DNA from: Chromatiaceae bacterium | GTDB taxonomy: Bacteria; Pseudomonadota; Gammaproteobacteria; Chromatiales; Chromatiaceae | Length of the DNA: 64,000 nt | Direction: 5' to 3' | Assembly (NCBI GenBank): GCA_016714645.1 | Contig: JADKCI010000001.1 | Span: forward strand, 558,001 to 622,000 | Shown here: piece after piece, positions 25,113 to 34,146 of the stretch | How positions within the stretch are numbered: position 1 is the stretch's first letter | How the letters are laid out: each line of letters starts with the position of its first letter | Position numbers and translations under genes: made by a program | Notes under the pieces: generated by a model | Seen by the model: the letters and a program-made list of their open reading frames with translations, nothing else | The model's database searches: none | What the model was told of the DNA's origin: nothing

Positions 25113-26279
25113 CTATTGGAACCAGCGCAGGACCGTATCCCTGAGCCACTCCCACCAGCCACCCTCCGCGACATCCTGGAGGGCGATCAGGGGTTCCCGG
25201 CCTATCTCCTTCCCATCCAGGTCAACGACGATCTCGCCCACTTTGTCGCCCTTGGCGACAGGGGCCATGATGTCTGGATTTTTTTCGATCCGGGCCGCGA
25301 GCTTGTCGTAACGGCCCCGCGGAATGGTGGCATGGATATCCGACGCGGGGCCCACCGGCAATTCCTCAATGGCCCCCATCCAGATCCGCAGCTTCTCAAT
25401 GGGCTGGCCACCGGGATAGAGCTTGGGGGACTCGTAGAAACGGAAGCCATAATTGAGCAGGGCCAGGCTGGCCTGGGCGCGGGCCTTTTCGCTCTTGGCG
25501 CCCATGATCACGGAGGTCAACCGCATGCTGTCGGGTTTTTTGGCGGAGGCCACCAAACAGTAGCCGGCGGTCTCGGTATGGCCCGTCTTGACGCCATCGA
25601 CGGCGGGGTCCTGCCACAGGAGGCGGTTGCGGTTGTTCTGCTTGATACCGTGGTACACGAATTCCTTTTCGGAGTACCAGGCGTAATACTCCGGGAATTC
25701 ACGAATGGTCGCGGCGGTGACCAGGGTCATGTCGCGCGCGGTGGTGTAGAGTTCGGGATCCGGGAGCCCCGTGGCGTTGGTGAAGTGGCTGTGGGTCATT
25801 CCCAAACGCTGGGCATGGGCGTTCATGAGGCTGGCGAAGGTCTCCTCACTGCCGGCGACGTGCTCGGCCAGAGCCACGCTGGCGTCATTGCCAGACTGGA
25901 TAATCATGCCGTGGAGCAACACCTCCAGGGGAATCTGCTTACCCAGTTCAACGAAGGTCTTGGAACCACCCGTGCGCCAGGCCTTTTCGCTAATGAGCAC
26001 CTCATCTGTGAGGGCTACCTTACCCGCCGCTAATTCCCGAAAGACGACATAGGCGGTCATGATCTTGGTAAGGCTCGCGGGGTCCAGGCGCTCGTCGGCC
26101 TGGTGTTCGACCAACACCTTGCCGGTGTTATGGTCGACGAGCAGGTGGGCGCGGCTGGGAATCGTCGGTGGCTCGGGGATAGGCGGCTGGGGGTTAGTGG
26201 CTGGCGTCTTGTCCTGGGCCAGGACCGGCGTCAGGATTAACAGAAAAAGGAAGCAAAGGATTTGGGCGAGGGGCTTCAT
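25113..26279 (-). CDS. dacA: D-alanyl-D-alanine carboxypeptidase (PBP5/6-type)
   Basis: Periplasmic penicillin-binding protein (388 aa) that trims the terminal D-Ala from peptidoglycan pentapeptides. It has a signal peptide (MKPLAQILCFLFLLILTPVLA) and a Pro-rich spacer. The three active-site motifs are SLTK at 69-72, SGN at 129-131 and KTG at 231-233. A C-terminal PBP5 domain and a final amphipathic anchor (WWEWLRDTVLRWF) complete it. The ATG at 26279 is preferred to a TTG at 26312. Gene order rlpA-dacA-ybeD-lipB is conserved with E. coli. Confidence 0.95.
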   Translation of the reverse strand: MKPLAQILCFLFLLILTPVLAQDKTPATNPQPPIPEPPTIPSRAHLLVDHNTGKVLVEHQADERLDPASLTKIMTAYVVFRELAAGKVALTDEVLISEKAWRTGGSKTFVELGKQIPLEVLLHGMIIQSGNDASVALAEHVAGSEETFASLMNAHAQRLGMTHSHFTNATGLPDPELYTTARDMTLVTAATIREFPEYYAWYSEKEFVYHGIKQNNRNRLLWQDPAVDGVKTGHTETAGYCLVASAKKPDSMRLTSVIMGAKSEKARAQASLALLNYGFRFYESPKLYPGGQPIEKLRIWMGAIEELPVGPASDIHATIPRGRYDKLAARIEKNPDIMAPVAKGDKVGEIVVDLDGKEIGREPLIALQDVAEGGWWEWLRDTVLRWFQ

Positions 26280-26513
26280 CGGCAAGGCTCGGCGCTGGAT
26301 GGAGGGGGGCAATAATCAGGGGTGCAACCTGATATAAGCCCGGAAGAGCGCATTCTAAGCGCTGGGGCCCCGGGTTGCAGCCGCGCTGAACAAGAAATCG
26401 CTGGGGCAGGGGGCAAGCCGCGAGGCATTCTGGTCTCCCCGAGAGCCAGCTTCCCCAGGTGGATGAGCAGCAGGGAGGCCCGGTAAGGCCTGCCATCCTG
26501 GGGTAAAACCTGG

Positions 26514-27497
26514 CTATCGGCTAACCACTCTAGAATTACCTACGCCCAGGGAGGCTAATTTGCGTGAAAGGTCTTGAGCCTTGTCCTGGGAATCAACAGG
26601 GCCAATCTGAACCTTGTAAGGCGTTGATTCATTGGAGACGTCGGCTTGAACCAGAACGCCTTCCTCCAGTTTGGCAACCAGTGCTTGTCGCAACTCTTCC
26701 GCGTTGGAGCGATCCTCGAAGGCTCCGACTTGCAGGTAAAGGGAGGAAGTATCGTAGCTTTTAGGTTTAGCCTTGGGCTTGGCGGCGACCAAGGGGGCAC
26801 CGAGGATGTCGGTTTCCGCGGTAGCGGCGATCCGGGTTTCGGTCGGGCTCAAAGTCGAGGTAGGCTGATCTTGCAGGGCGTCGTTGCCCGATCTCGCCTT
26901 GTCGGAGGCGGCAACGAACATTTCCTGCAGGCCTTTCTCAAGCTTGGGTTTTCCCGGATCAACTACTTGAATGGTGACCTTGGCTGAGCCCTTGTCGACC
27001 ATGTTCAACTGAGAGGCGGCGGCATAGGACAGGTCAAGAACCCGGTTGCCATGGAAGGGCCCCCGGTCGTTAACCCGAACCAGGGTACTGAGGCCGTTGT
27101 CGACATTAGTGACCTGGATGAGGCTGGAAATGGGCAGGTTCTTGTGAGCGGCGGTCATGGCATACATATCATAACGTTCGCCGCTACTGGTGCGACGACC
27201 GTGGAAGCGCTTCCCATACCAGGATGCGGTACCCTTTTCCTCATGACCCGTGGCGTCGGACTTGACGAAATATCGCTTCCCCTTGACTACGTAGGAAGAA
27301 GATTTTTTTGATGGTGGGGGTGATTCAACCTTGGGGACTGGCTGCTGGGTTTGGCCAGGGGGCTCGGCGCCGCTATCTTGACTCGTGGTTGCGCAACCCG
27401 TCAGGGAAAGCATCGATAGAAAAAAAACCAAAAACCCCAGGACTTGGCCCCGCAGGACGGCTACCCATGCGTTATCGCGCGCATCTTCTGTCGTCAT
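26514..27497 (-). CDS. rlpA: Septal-ring lipoprotein RlpA with SPOR domain
   Basis: Outer-membrane lipoprotein (327 aa) with lipobox LTGC (Cys35), so it should be anchored after Cys35. The double-psi beta-barrel domain spans about residues 85-180 (GTASWYGKRFHGRRTSSGERYDM, VRVNDRGPFHGNRVLDLSYAAA). A Pro/Ala/Lys linker follows, then a C-terminal SPOR domain (about 250-327; LYLQVGAFEDRSNAEEL) that binds denuded glycan strands. In Pseudomonas such RlpA proteins are lytic transglycosylases acting at the septum. It is separated from dacA by about 230 bases without a gene. Confidence 0.93.
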   Translation of the reverse strand: MTTEDARDNAWVAVLRGQVLGFLVFFLSMLSLTGCATTSQDSGAEPPGQTQQPVPKVESPPPSKKSSSYVVKGKRYFVKSDATGHEEKGTASWYGKRFHGRRTSSGERYDMYAMTAAHKNLPISSLIQVTNVDNGLSTLVRVNDRGPFHGNRVLDLSYAAASQLNMVDKGSAKVTIQVVDPGKPKLEKGLQEMFVAASDKARSGNDALQDQPTSTLSPTETRIAATAETDILGAPLVAAKPKAKPKSYDTSSLYLQVGAFEDRSNAEELRQALVAKLEEGVLVQADVSNESTPYKVQIGPVDSQDKAQDLSRKLASLGVGNSRVVSR

Positions 27498-27965
27498 CGT
27501 TCGCCCCCAATCGCTCGAAAAGTAACCGTTCGGCTGTCTTTATTCCTTTAGCCTCAATGCCTTACCTGGATATTTGGTTACGCAAAAAACAGATAGAACA
27601 ACAAGGATATCTTGGCTGGGGTGTTTCAGCACATAGAAATTTTATACGGCAAGCCATAAAATTATTTATTAGCTACTGGTTCCTGTACCCATTCCTGGTT
27701 GAAAAATTTAAATATGCATATCATAAACAAAGGGTTGTGGTATGCGTCGCCCGAGGGTCGCATGGGCCGGCCGGCTATCTGCTCAGTCCGCACCGGGCAG
27801 ATTGAGGCCCCCTCTCGGTTCGGTGGGGCAAAAACGCGCCTGCGGGGCACCGCGGTTATCCACCAACGACCACTCAAGGCTTGGGCCGGGTGAGCACCTC
27901 TAGCCCGGGAATGGTGCTAGGCACTATTATCCAGGGTACTTGCAACGATAATCGGGGAATTGGCG
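27498..27965. other. 468-base divergent intergenic block with AT-rich core
   Basis: Between rlpA (minus) and purE (plus) no convincing gene is seen. Roughly 27540-27740 is clearly AT-rich against GC-rich flanks. The right half (about 27750-27900) is GC-rich with short inverted repeats such as GGCCGGCC. An open frame crosses the block on the plus strand, but its first half is antisense to rlpA and the rest matches no family I know. It should contain the promoters of both flanking genes. TATAAA occurs on the minus strand near 27645, without a good -35 box. Confidence 0.5.
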
Positions 27966-28466
27966 ATGAATGGGGCTTTGGTTGGCATAATCATGGGCAG
28001 TGACTCGGACCTGAGTGTCATGCGGGCGGCGGCGGAGGTCCTCGGAGAGCTGGGGGTGCCCTGCGAGATGACCATCGCCTCCGCACATCGCACCCCCAAA
28101 AGGGCATTTGAATATGCCGAGGGCGCGCGGGCGCGGGGCCTCAAGGTCATCATCGCCGGGGCGGGTGGGGCCGCCCACCTGGCTGGGGTGGCGGCGGCCC
28201 TGACCCCTTTGCCCGTGATTGGCGTGCCCGTCAAGAGTGCCAGTCTGTCCGGCCAGGATTCCCTGCTCTCGATGGTGCAGATGCCCCCGGGGGTGCCCGT
28301 GGCCACGGTCGCCATCGACGGCGCCAGGAATGCCGGGATCCTTGCCGCCCAGATGATTGCCACCGGCGATCCCGCCCTGATGGATCGCCTCATCGACTTC
28401 AAGCAAGCCCTGGCGGCGGCGGTCCTCGCTAAGGCAGAGCGTCTGGAGCGCGGGGAATCAAACTGA
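27966..28466 (+). CDS. purE: N5-carboxyaminoimidazole ribonucleotide mutase PurE
   Basis: Class I PurE (166 aa) that moves the carboxylate from N5-CAIR to C4 in purine synthesis. It has IIMGSDSDLSVM, the SAHRTP motif with the catalytic His, and AGAGGAAHLAGVAAALT with the second active-site segment. Class I PurE needs PurK to make N5-CAIR, and PurK is normally the next gene; here the next gene is pilT. The ATG at 27966 has GGGGA about 7 bases upstream, which favours it over the TTG two codons earlier. Confidence 0.95.
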   Translation: MNGALVGIIMGSDSDLSVMRAAAEVLGELGVPCEMTIASAHRTPKRAFEYAEGARARGLKVIIAGAGGAAHLAGVAAALTPLPVIGVPVKSASLSGQDSLLSMVQMPPGVPVATVAIDGARNAGILAAQMIATGDPALMDRLIDFKQALAAAVLAKAERLERGESN

Positions 28467-28514
28467 AGTCACCCGGTTTCTTAGACAGTCCCCCGAGGAA
28501 GACCAGAGTTCGTC

Positions 28515-29552
28515 GTGGATATCACTGAATTATTGACTTTTTCCGTGAAGAACAAGTCCTCGGACCTGCATCTTTCCGCCGGGTTGCCGCCCATGATCCG
28601 GGTCAATGGCGACATGCGCCGCATCGACCTGCCCGCCATGGACCATCGCACGGTGCATACGCTGGTCTATGAAATCATGAATGACAAGCAGCGCAAGGAC
28701 TACGAGGAGTTTCTCGAAACCGACTTCTCCTTCGAGATCCCTGGCCTGGCCCGCTTTCGCGTCAATGCCTTCAATCAGAAGCGCGGCGCCGCCGCCGTCC
28801 TCCGCACCATTCCCTCCAAGGTGCTGTCCCTGGAAGAAATCAACGCCCCCAAGTTGTTCCGGGACATCGTTGAGGTGTCCCGGGGGCTGATCCTGGTGAC
28901 AGGGCCCACGGGGTCCGGCAAGTCCACCACCCTGGCCGCTATGATCGATTACCTCAATGATACCCGCTATGAGCACATCCTCACCATCGAGGACCCCATT
29001 GAGTTTGTCCACCTGAGCAAAAAGTGCCTGATCAACCAGCGGGAGGTCCACCGCGATACCCTGGGCTTCGCCGAGGCCCTGCGCTCGGCCCTGCGCGAGG
29101 ACCCGGATATCATCCTGGTGGGTGAGATGCGCGATCTGGAGACCATTCGCCTGGCCATGACCGCCGCCGAAACGGGTCATCTGGTGTTCGGCACCCTTCA
29201 TACCACCTCCGCGGCCAAGACCGTGAACCGCATCATCGACGTCTTTCCGGCGGCGGAGAAGGATATGGTCCGTTCCATGTTGTCCGAATCCTTGCGCGCC
29301 GTCGTCGCCCAGACCCTGCTGAAGAAGGTCGGCGGCGGGCGGGTGGCGGCCCACGAGATCATGATCGGCTCCCCTGCCATTCGTAACCTGATCCGCGAGG
29401 ACAAGGTGGCCCAGATGTACTCCGCCATCCAGACCGGCCAGGCCTTCGGCATGCAGACCCTGGATCAAAACCTGGCGGATCTGCTGAAGCAGGGCCTTAT
29501 CACCCGCGCCGATGCCCAGTCCAAGGCTCAGAACAAGGAGTCCTTCGCCTGA
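28515..29552 (+). CDS. pilT: Type IV pilus retraction ATPase PilT
   Basis: Hexameric motor (345 aa) that depolymerises the pilus for twitching. It starts with GTG at 28515. An N-terminal PAS-like domain is followed by Walker A GPTGSGKS at 130-137 (Lys136), the Asp box in IEDPIEF, Walker B ILVGEMRD and the His box GTLHT. The C-terminal AIRNLIRE motif, diagnostic for PilT, is intact. No zinc cysteines are present, as expected. It pairs with pilU 65 bases downstream, in the usual pilT-pilU order. Confidence 0.97.
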   Translation: MDITELLTFSVKNKSSDLHLSAGLPPMIRVNGDMRRIDLPAMDHRTVHTLVYEIMNDKQRKDYEEFLETDFSFEIPGLARFRVNAFNQKRGAAAVLRTIPSKVLSLEEINAPKLFRDIVEVSRGLILVTGPTGSGKSTTLAAMIDYLNDTRYEHILTIEDPIEFVHLSKKCLINQREVHRDTLGFAEALRSALREDPDIILVGEMRDLETIRLAMTAAETGHLVFGTLHTTSAAKTVNRIIDVFPAAEKDMVRSMLSESLRAVVAQTLLKKVGGGRVAAHEIMIGSPAIRNLIREDKVAQMYSAIQTGQAFGMQTLDQNLADLLKQGLITRADAQSKAQNKESFA

Positions 29553-29617
29553 TCGATTCCTCGCCGTGACCGGTAGCCTTTTGGCGTGCGGCATCCTCTA
29601 CCGACATTCGAGACAAG

Positions 29618-30745
29618 ATGGACTTCAACCCACTCCTCATCCTCATGGCCCAAAAGAAAGGGTCCGACATGTTCATCACCGCGGGCCGTCCCCCCGGAAT
29701 CAAGATCGACGGCGTCATCCGTAACGTCGGCAATGATGCCCTGACGCCCCGGGATGCCCATGACCTTGTCTATGGTGTGATGAGCGAGAAGCAGCAAAAG
29801 GAGTTCGAGGAGACCAAGGAGTGCCAGTTCGCCATCGATGCCAAGGGCGTTGGCCGCTTCCGAGTCAGTGCCCTGGTGCAACGCGATGCCACCTGCATGG
29901 TGCTGCACCGCATCGAGTCGAAGATCCCCACCCTGGAGGAGTTGCGCCTGCCCCCGATCATCCAGGAACTGGCTATGACTAAGCGCGGGCTCATCATCTT
30001 TGTTGGCGGGACCGGCACCGGCAAGTCCACCTCGTTGGCGGCGATGATTGGCTACCGAAATCAGCATAGTTCCGGGCACATCATCACGATCGAGGACCCC
30101 ATAGAGTTCGTCCATGAGCATGGCGGCTGCGTCGTTACCCAGCGCGAGGTCGGGGTCGATACCCAGTCCTTCGACGTCGCCCTCAAAAACACCCTGCGCC
30201 AGGCCCCCGACGTCATCCTCATCGGCGAGATTCGTACCCGCCAGACCATGGAGTACGCCGTCGCCTTTGCCGAGACAGGTCACCTGGTCCTGGCCACTCT
30301 GCACGCCAATAACGCCAACCAGGCCCTAGATCGCATCCTGAACTTTTTCCCAGATGAAGCCCGTAACCAGCTCTTCACCGACCTGTCGCTGAACCTCAAG
30401 GGCGTCATCGCCCAGATGCTCGCCCCGCGCCTGGATGGAAAGGGCCGGCGCGCCGTCATCGAGGTCCTGCTCGGTACCCCTTTGGCCTCGGACCTGATTC
30501 GCAAGGGCGAGGTCCATAAGCTCAAGGAGTTGATGAAAAAGTCCCGTGAGCAGGGCATGGTCACTTTTGACCAGTCCCTGTTCGATCTTTACGAGGAGGG
30601 CGAGATCAGCTATCAGGACGCCCTGCGCTTGGCGGATTCCGCCAACGAGGTGCGCCTCATGATCAAACTCCACGGTACCCGGGACAAGGGGATGGAACTG
30701 GACGGAGGCCTGGAGGGCATCAGTCTGGTGGAAAAAGATGGATGA
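29618..30745 (+). CDS. pilU: PilT-like retraction ATPase PilU
   Basis: Accessory retraction motor (375 aa) that works with PilT. Walker A reads GGTGTGKS at 130-137, with Gly-Thr-Gly replacing the Pro-Thr-Gly-Ser of PilT, a usual PilU feature. Walker B is VILIGEIR, the arginine-finger region TRQTMEYAVAFAETGHL follows, and the C-terminus is longer than in PilT (KGMELDGGLEGISLVEKDG). The AIRNLIRE motif is replaced by SDLIRKGEV. It is separated from pilT by 65 bases, and the pair is probably one transcript. Confidence 0.95.
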   Translation: MDFNPLLILMAQKKGSDMFITAGRPPGIKIDGVIRNVGNDALTPRDAHDLVYGVMSEKQQKEFEETKECQFAIDAKGVGRFRVSALVQRDATCMVLHRIESKIPTLEELRLPPIIQELAMTKRGLIIFVGGTGTGKSTSLAAMIGYRNQHSSGHIITIEDPIEFVHEHGGCVVTQREVGVDTQSFDVALKNTLRQAPDVILIGEIRTRQTMEYAVAFAETGHLVLATLHANNANQALDRILNFFPDEARNQLFTDLSLNLKGVIAQMLAPRLDGKGRRAVIEVLLGTPLASDLIRKGEVHKLKELMKKSREQGMVTFDQSLFDLYEEGEISYQDALRLADSANEVRLMIKLHGTRDKGMELDGGLEGISLVEKDG

Positions 30746-30892
30746 CGGTCGCATTGAACCGCTATGGCCGCAGGCCGATTCAGACATACGCGCCTCAGGC
30801 AGGGTGGCTTTTTGACCTCCACTGCCCAGCAGGAATGCCGAAGAGGCACCGATTTTTTCTGATCCGCAACCCGGGGTCGCGGTGTAAAGTGA

Positions 30893-30922
30893 TAGTCAAA
30901 ACCGCCATCATGCTTGTATAAA
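30893..30922 (+). promoter_or_regulatory. Candidate sigma-70 promoter for the L,D-transpeptidase gene
   Basis: TAGTCA (30893-30898) and TATAAA (30917-30922) are separated by 18 bases and lie about 45 bases before the gene start. The -10 box matches five of six consensus bases, the -35 four of six. The region sits between pilU and the next gene. Confidence 0.4.
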
Positions 30923-30967
30923 GGCCTCATATTTTTCAAGCGCGGCCATACCGAGGACGCAACTTTA

Positions 30968-32617
30968 ATGATCAAAGCTCCCTGTAAACCTCTTCCGGCA
31001 ACGGATTGGCTCCTCAAGCCCCTCTTTGCCACCCTGGCGGCGGCCGCGATTCAGTTTGGGGTCAGCGGCTGTGTGAATCTGCCCCTGCTGGAGCAGGAAA
31101 AGCCCAGGGAGCAGGAGCCGGTCCAAGCCGAGGCACCTAACCCCGTGCTACCCATGGAGCCTCAGGAGGCCCGGCCCGCCAAGGCCAAACGCTGGGAATG
31201 GGAGGGCGATAATCGCAAGATCACGCATATCTGGATCGATGTCGATAGCCAGAAGGCTCGCTTTTACGAGGGTGAGGAACAGGTTGGGTGGACCTATGTC
31301 GCCTCGGGTCTGAAGTCGCACCCGACGCCGGTAGGTCATTTTGCCGTCATGGGCAAGGAGAAAACCAAGGAGTCAAACCTGTACGGCAAAATATACAATG
31401 CCGACGGGCAGGTTGTCGTCTCCGACGCCAAGCGGGGCCGCCATCAGGTTCCGGCGGGTGGCCGCTTCTCCGGGGCCAAGATGCCTTATTTTCTTCGCCT
31501 CACCGGGGACGGCGTAGGCCTGCACGCCGGCGCCATTCCTCGGCCGGGACATCCTGCCTCGCACGGCTGTATACGCCTGCCCGCGCCCTTTGCCCAGCGC
31601 CTCTTTAGCCAGGTCCCGATCGGGACGCCCGTAACCATCACGGGTACGGGTCCGGATTATGGCGACTATCGCGGCAGGCTGGCGGCTCAGGGCGCCGCCA
31701 GACAAGAGCCGGCGGAAGGCGGCACCCTGTCGCCCGCCGAGGTGGCGAAAATCCAGCCCGCGTCGGCGCCGGTCGTGCAAACCGAGCCGGTGAAACCAAG
31801 GCCTGCACCCTTGCTGGCCGCGCCGATCCAGACCGCGAGCACCGAGCCGTTGAAACCGGGGCCCACTTCCGTGCCGGCCGTACAAAACGAGCCGGTGAAA
31901 CCTCGGCCTACCCCCGTGCAGCCCATGCCGCCACGGACCAGCCCGACAGAGCCCTTGACGTCTCTATCCACGCACACCCCGACCACGCAACCCCCCTACC
32001 CGCAACTCAGGGTGGCGAGACCTCAGCCTCCGCAAAATCAGTCCTGGAAGCCCCTGGTCACCGAAGGGACCTTGGCCGTGCCCGTCGGGGTTCCGCCGGC
32101 AAACCATGCCAATCCAACCTCGGTTGCCCAACCGGGGTCCGCGCCAATGGGAGGCACTCCCGAGGATAAGTCCGTTTCGCCCAAACCCCTCCAAGCCGGG
32201 TCAACACCCCCTCAATCCTCATTGACCTCGCCCCAGGCCCCCAAGACCACGGCCGCGCGCCCTGAAAACCCGTCGGCCTTAGGACAAACCCCGCCGCAGC
32301 AGGCCCCAGAGGCGCCAGTTCGGGAAAAAGCCGCTCCTCCCACCCCGGTCGCCCCTCTTGGCGGGGTGCAAACGGCGCCCGCCCTGACATCGCCTGGATC
32401 AGGGGCGGCCCTACCCGCTTTACCCGTGGCGGAACAGCTTCCGGCCAAAATAGCCCCCATGATCCAGCCCCTGCCCTCGACCAACCAAGCCGCGTCGCCG
32501 GTGGAGGCCAAGGTGCCCGCCGAAATAAAGGCCCCGGCGGCCCAGGCGGGGAAGGACCAGGCCAAGACCGAAGCCGAATCCGCTCCAGCCGTCCCCCTTA
32601 AGGCCGACCCGGGCTAG
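30968..32617 (+). CDS. Lipoprotein L,D-transpeptidase (YkuD fold) with long proline-rich tail
   Basis: A 549-residue envelope protein. The N-terminal signal ends in lipobox VSGC (Cys35), so it is probably membrane-anchored. The YkuD catalytic domain spans about residues 84-228, with His186 in GLHAGAI and Cys201 in SHGCIRLP, the standard HX(n)S[HR]GC motif. Such enzymes make 3-3 crosslinks or attach lipoproteins to peptidoglycan. From about residue 243 to the end the protein is a low-complexity Pro/Ala/Thr tail with imperfect repeats around TEPVKPRP. The tail may span the cell wall. ATG 30968 has GAGGA 8 bases upstream. A tail this long is unusual; YkuD proteins rarely exceed 400 residues. Confidence 0.88.
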   Translation: MIKAPCKPLPATDWLLKPLFATLAAAAIQFGVSGCVNLPLLEQEKPREQEPVQAEAPNPVLPMEPQEARPAKAKRWEWEGDNRKITHIWIDVDSQKARFYEGEEQVGWTYVASGLKSHPTPVGHFAVMGKEKTKESNLYGKIYNADGQVVVSDAKRGRHQVPAGGRFSGAKMPYFLRLTGDGVGLHAGAIPRPGHPASHGCIRLPAPFAQRLFSQVPIGTPVTITGTGPDYGDYRGRLAAQGAARQEPAEGGTLSPAEVAKIQPASAPVVQTEPVKPRPAPLLAAPIQTASTEPLKPGPTSVPAVQNEPVKPRPTPVQPMPPRTSPTEPLTSLSTHTPTTQPPYPQLRVARPQPPQNQSWKPLVTEGTLAVPVGVPPANHANPTSVAQPGSAPMGGTPEDKSVSPKPLQAGSTPPQSSLTSPQAPKTTAARPENPSALGQTPPQQAPEAPVREKAAPPTPVAPLGGVQTAPALTSPGSGAALPALPVAEQLPAKIAPMIQPLPSTNQAASPVEAKVPAEIKAPAAQAGKDQAKTEAESAPAVPLKADPG

Positions 32618-32764
32618 ACCCGGGGCGGCTGTACCAAGGCCCGGGCGGTTGGGGTTGGGGCGCTCGGCTTTAGCTCTACCCTTCGCGCTGGCCTCTGGGT
32701 ACCGCGCCCGGGCCGCCTGGTGGTCAGTTGGGGAGGGTCCCGGAGGGGCCGGAGGCCGGAGGAT

Positions 32765-33301
32765 TTAGACGGATTGGCGGTGATTGTCCGCCAGGCGGAC
32801 ATAGTGGAGGGCCGAGTACTCCAGGTATTCCAGTTCCTGGTCCGTCAAAGGTCGGATACGCGTGACCGGGGAGCCGCGCCAGAGATAGCCGCCGTCCAGA
32901 ACCTGTCTGGGCGGGACCAGGGAACCAGCGCCCAGGAGGGTCCTTGGCTGGACGACCGCCCGGTCCAGGATGCGCGCGCCCATGCCAATCAGGCAGCAAT
33001 CATGGATTTCGCAGCCGTGCAGTACGACCTGATGGCCGATGGTAACGCGGTCGTGAATGATGAGGGGCGCGCCACCCGGCAGGAAACGGCTGTCGTGGGA
33101 CACATGCAGAATGCTGCCGTCCTGGATATTGGTCTCGGCGCCGATGCGGATGTAATGGACATCGCCCCTGACCACCGCCATGGGCCAGATGGACGACCCC
33201 TCGCCGATCTCCACATCGCCGATCACCAGGGCGGTGTGATCGATCCAGGCACTGGCGGCAAGGCGCGGCTGCTTGCCCTGGTAAGCGCGGATAGGGGACA
33301 T
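32765..33301 (-). CDS. Gamma-class carbonic anhydrase-like protein (YrdA family)
   Basis: Left-handed beta-helix trimer protein (178 aa) built of hexapeptide repeats (residues ~15-140; IGDVEIGEGSSIW, VTIGHQVVLHGCEI). The metal-site histidines are at about His69 (ILHVSHD), His90 and His95 (IGHQVVLH). The acidic loop of the archaetypal Cam enzyme is missing, as in the YrdA/CaiE group, so activity as a carbonic anhydrase is possible but not assured. It converges on the L,D-transpeptidase gene and is divergent from the CNP1-like gene. Confidence 0.9.
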   Translation of the reverse strand: MSPIRAYQGKQPRLAASAWIDHTALVIGDVEIGEGSSIWPMAVVRGDVHYIRIGAETNIQDGSILHVSHDSRFLPGGAPLIIHDRVTIGHQVVLHGCEIHDCCLIGMGARILDRAVVQPRTLLGAGSLVPPRQVLDGGYLWRGSPVTRIRPLTDQELEYLEYSALHYVRLADNHRQSV

Positions 33302-33508
33302 AGTTTTCCTCGGTGCGGGATGGGCTTGGGTATGGGGGTCAAGGGAAGGTTCCGTCAGTGTCCAATGCTAGCAGCAACCGCCAGGGCTGTCGTTGCCCGG
33401 CCATGAGCATTTCCGCCGGCGGTGACACTGGATTGCGCCATCACCCGGGCCTATATTGCCTTCCTGAAGCCGCGCCCTCGCCGCGTCAATCCGTCCGGAG
33501 CACGTCAC

Positions 33509-34084
33509 ATGTCTTTTGCCGCTGTCGCCCTCATGCTCACCCTGGCCCTGGCTTCGCCCCTGGCCCTGGCCGCCAAGCCACGCCAATTCATCGACGAGGC
33601 CGGGCCCGCGGCGCCGGCCAGCATCCTTGACCCCAAGCTCTGGGAGGAGGGCAGGACCGCACTGCCGCCCTGGCCCAAGGACGGCGATCTGGTGGAATTC
33701 AAGCTGGATAACGCCTCTCCCTCCCGCTTCCGCTATTTCATCGATGGCCAGCATTTGAGCATCGGCAGCGATGAGGTGGTGCGCTACACCCTCGTGGCTG
33801 AATCGCCCTCGGGCACCCGCAATGTCACCTTCGAGGGCCTGCGTTGCAAGGCCCAAGGGGTCTTTCGCACCTATGCCTATGGCTCGAATGACCGCTTCAT
33901 CCTCGTTGAGGGGGCTGACTGGCAGGCCGTCACCTCCCAGTCCGGGGACGGGCTCCACCGGGAGTTGCATGGCCACTTCCTCTGTGGTCCACGCACCTTT
34001 GAGCCACGCCCCATCCCGGATATGATCCGGGCGCTCAAGGGTAAGGTCCACGGGCGCGAAAACGCCGGATTCCTGCCGGATTGA
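33509..34084 (+). CDS. CNP1-like family exported protein
   Basis: A 191-residue periplasmic or envelope protein. It has a clear signal peptide (MSFAAVALMLTLALASPLALAA) and a single globular domain with WPKDGDLVEFKLDN, the RYFIDGQHLSIG strand and RCKAQGVFRTYAYG, matching the CNP1-like family of beta- and gammaproteobacteria. The molecular function is unknown. The ATG at 33509 has GGAG 8 bases upstream; a longer frame to 33422 lacks a signal peptide at its start. It is 62 bases upstream of prlC in the same direction. Confidence 0.8.
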   Translation: MSFAAVALMLTLALASPLALAAKPRQFIDEAGPAAPASILDPKLWEEGRTALPPWPKDGDLVEFKLDNASPSRFRYFIDGQHLSIGSDEVVRYTLVAESPSGTRNVTFEGLRCKAQGVFRTYAYGSNDRFILVEGADWQAVTSQSGDGLHRELHGHFLCGPRTFEPRPIPDMIRALKGKVHGRENAGFLPD

Positions 34085-34146
34085 GCCGCGACCAGGCCCT
34101 ATTTCCTCCCATCACCCCGCCATCTCAATCGGTTCAACGAGGCATC

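Noticed and set aside
27308..27805. A plus-strand frame crossing from rlpA into the AT-rich gap
   Set aside because: Its first half is antisense to rlpA and its second half matches no family; no ribosome site precedes a start in the gap.
32618..32764. Long-range inverted repeat GGCCCGGGCG/CGCCCGGGCC in the gap after the L,D-transpeptidase
   Set aside because: The arms are about 60 bases apart and consist only of G and C in a GC-rich gap; it is likely chance, and no T-tract follows.
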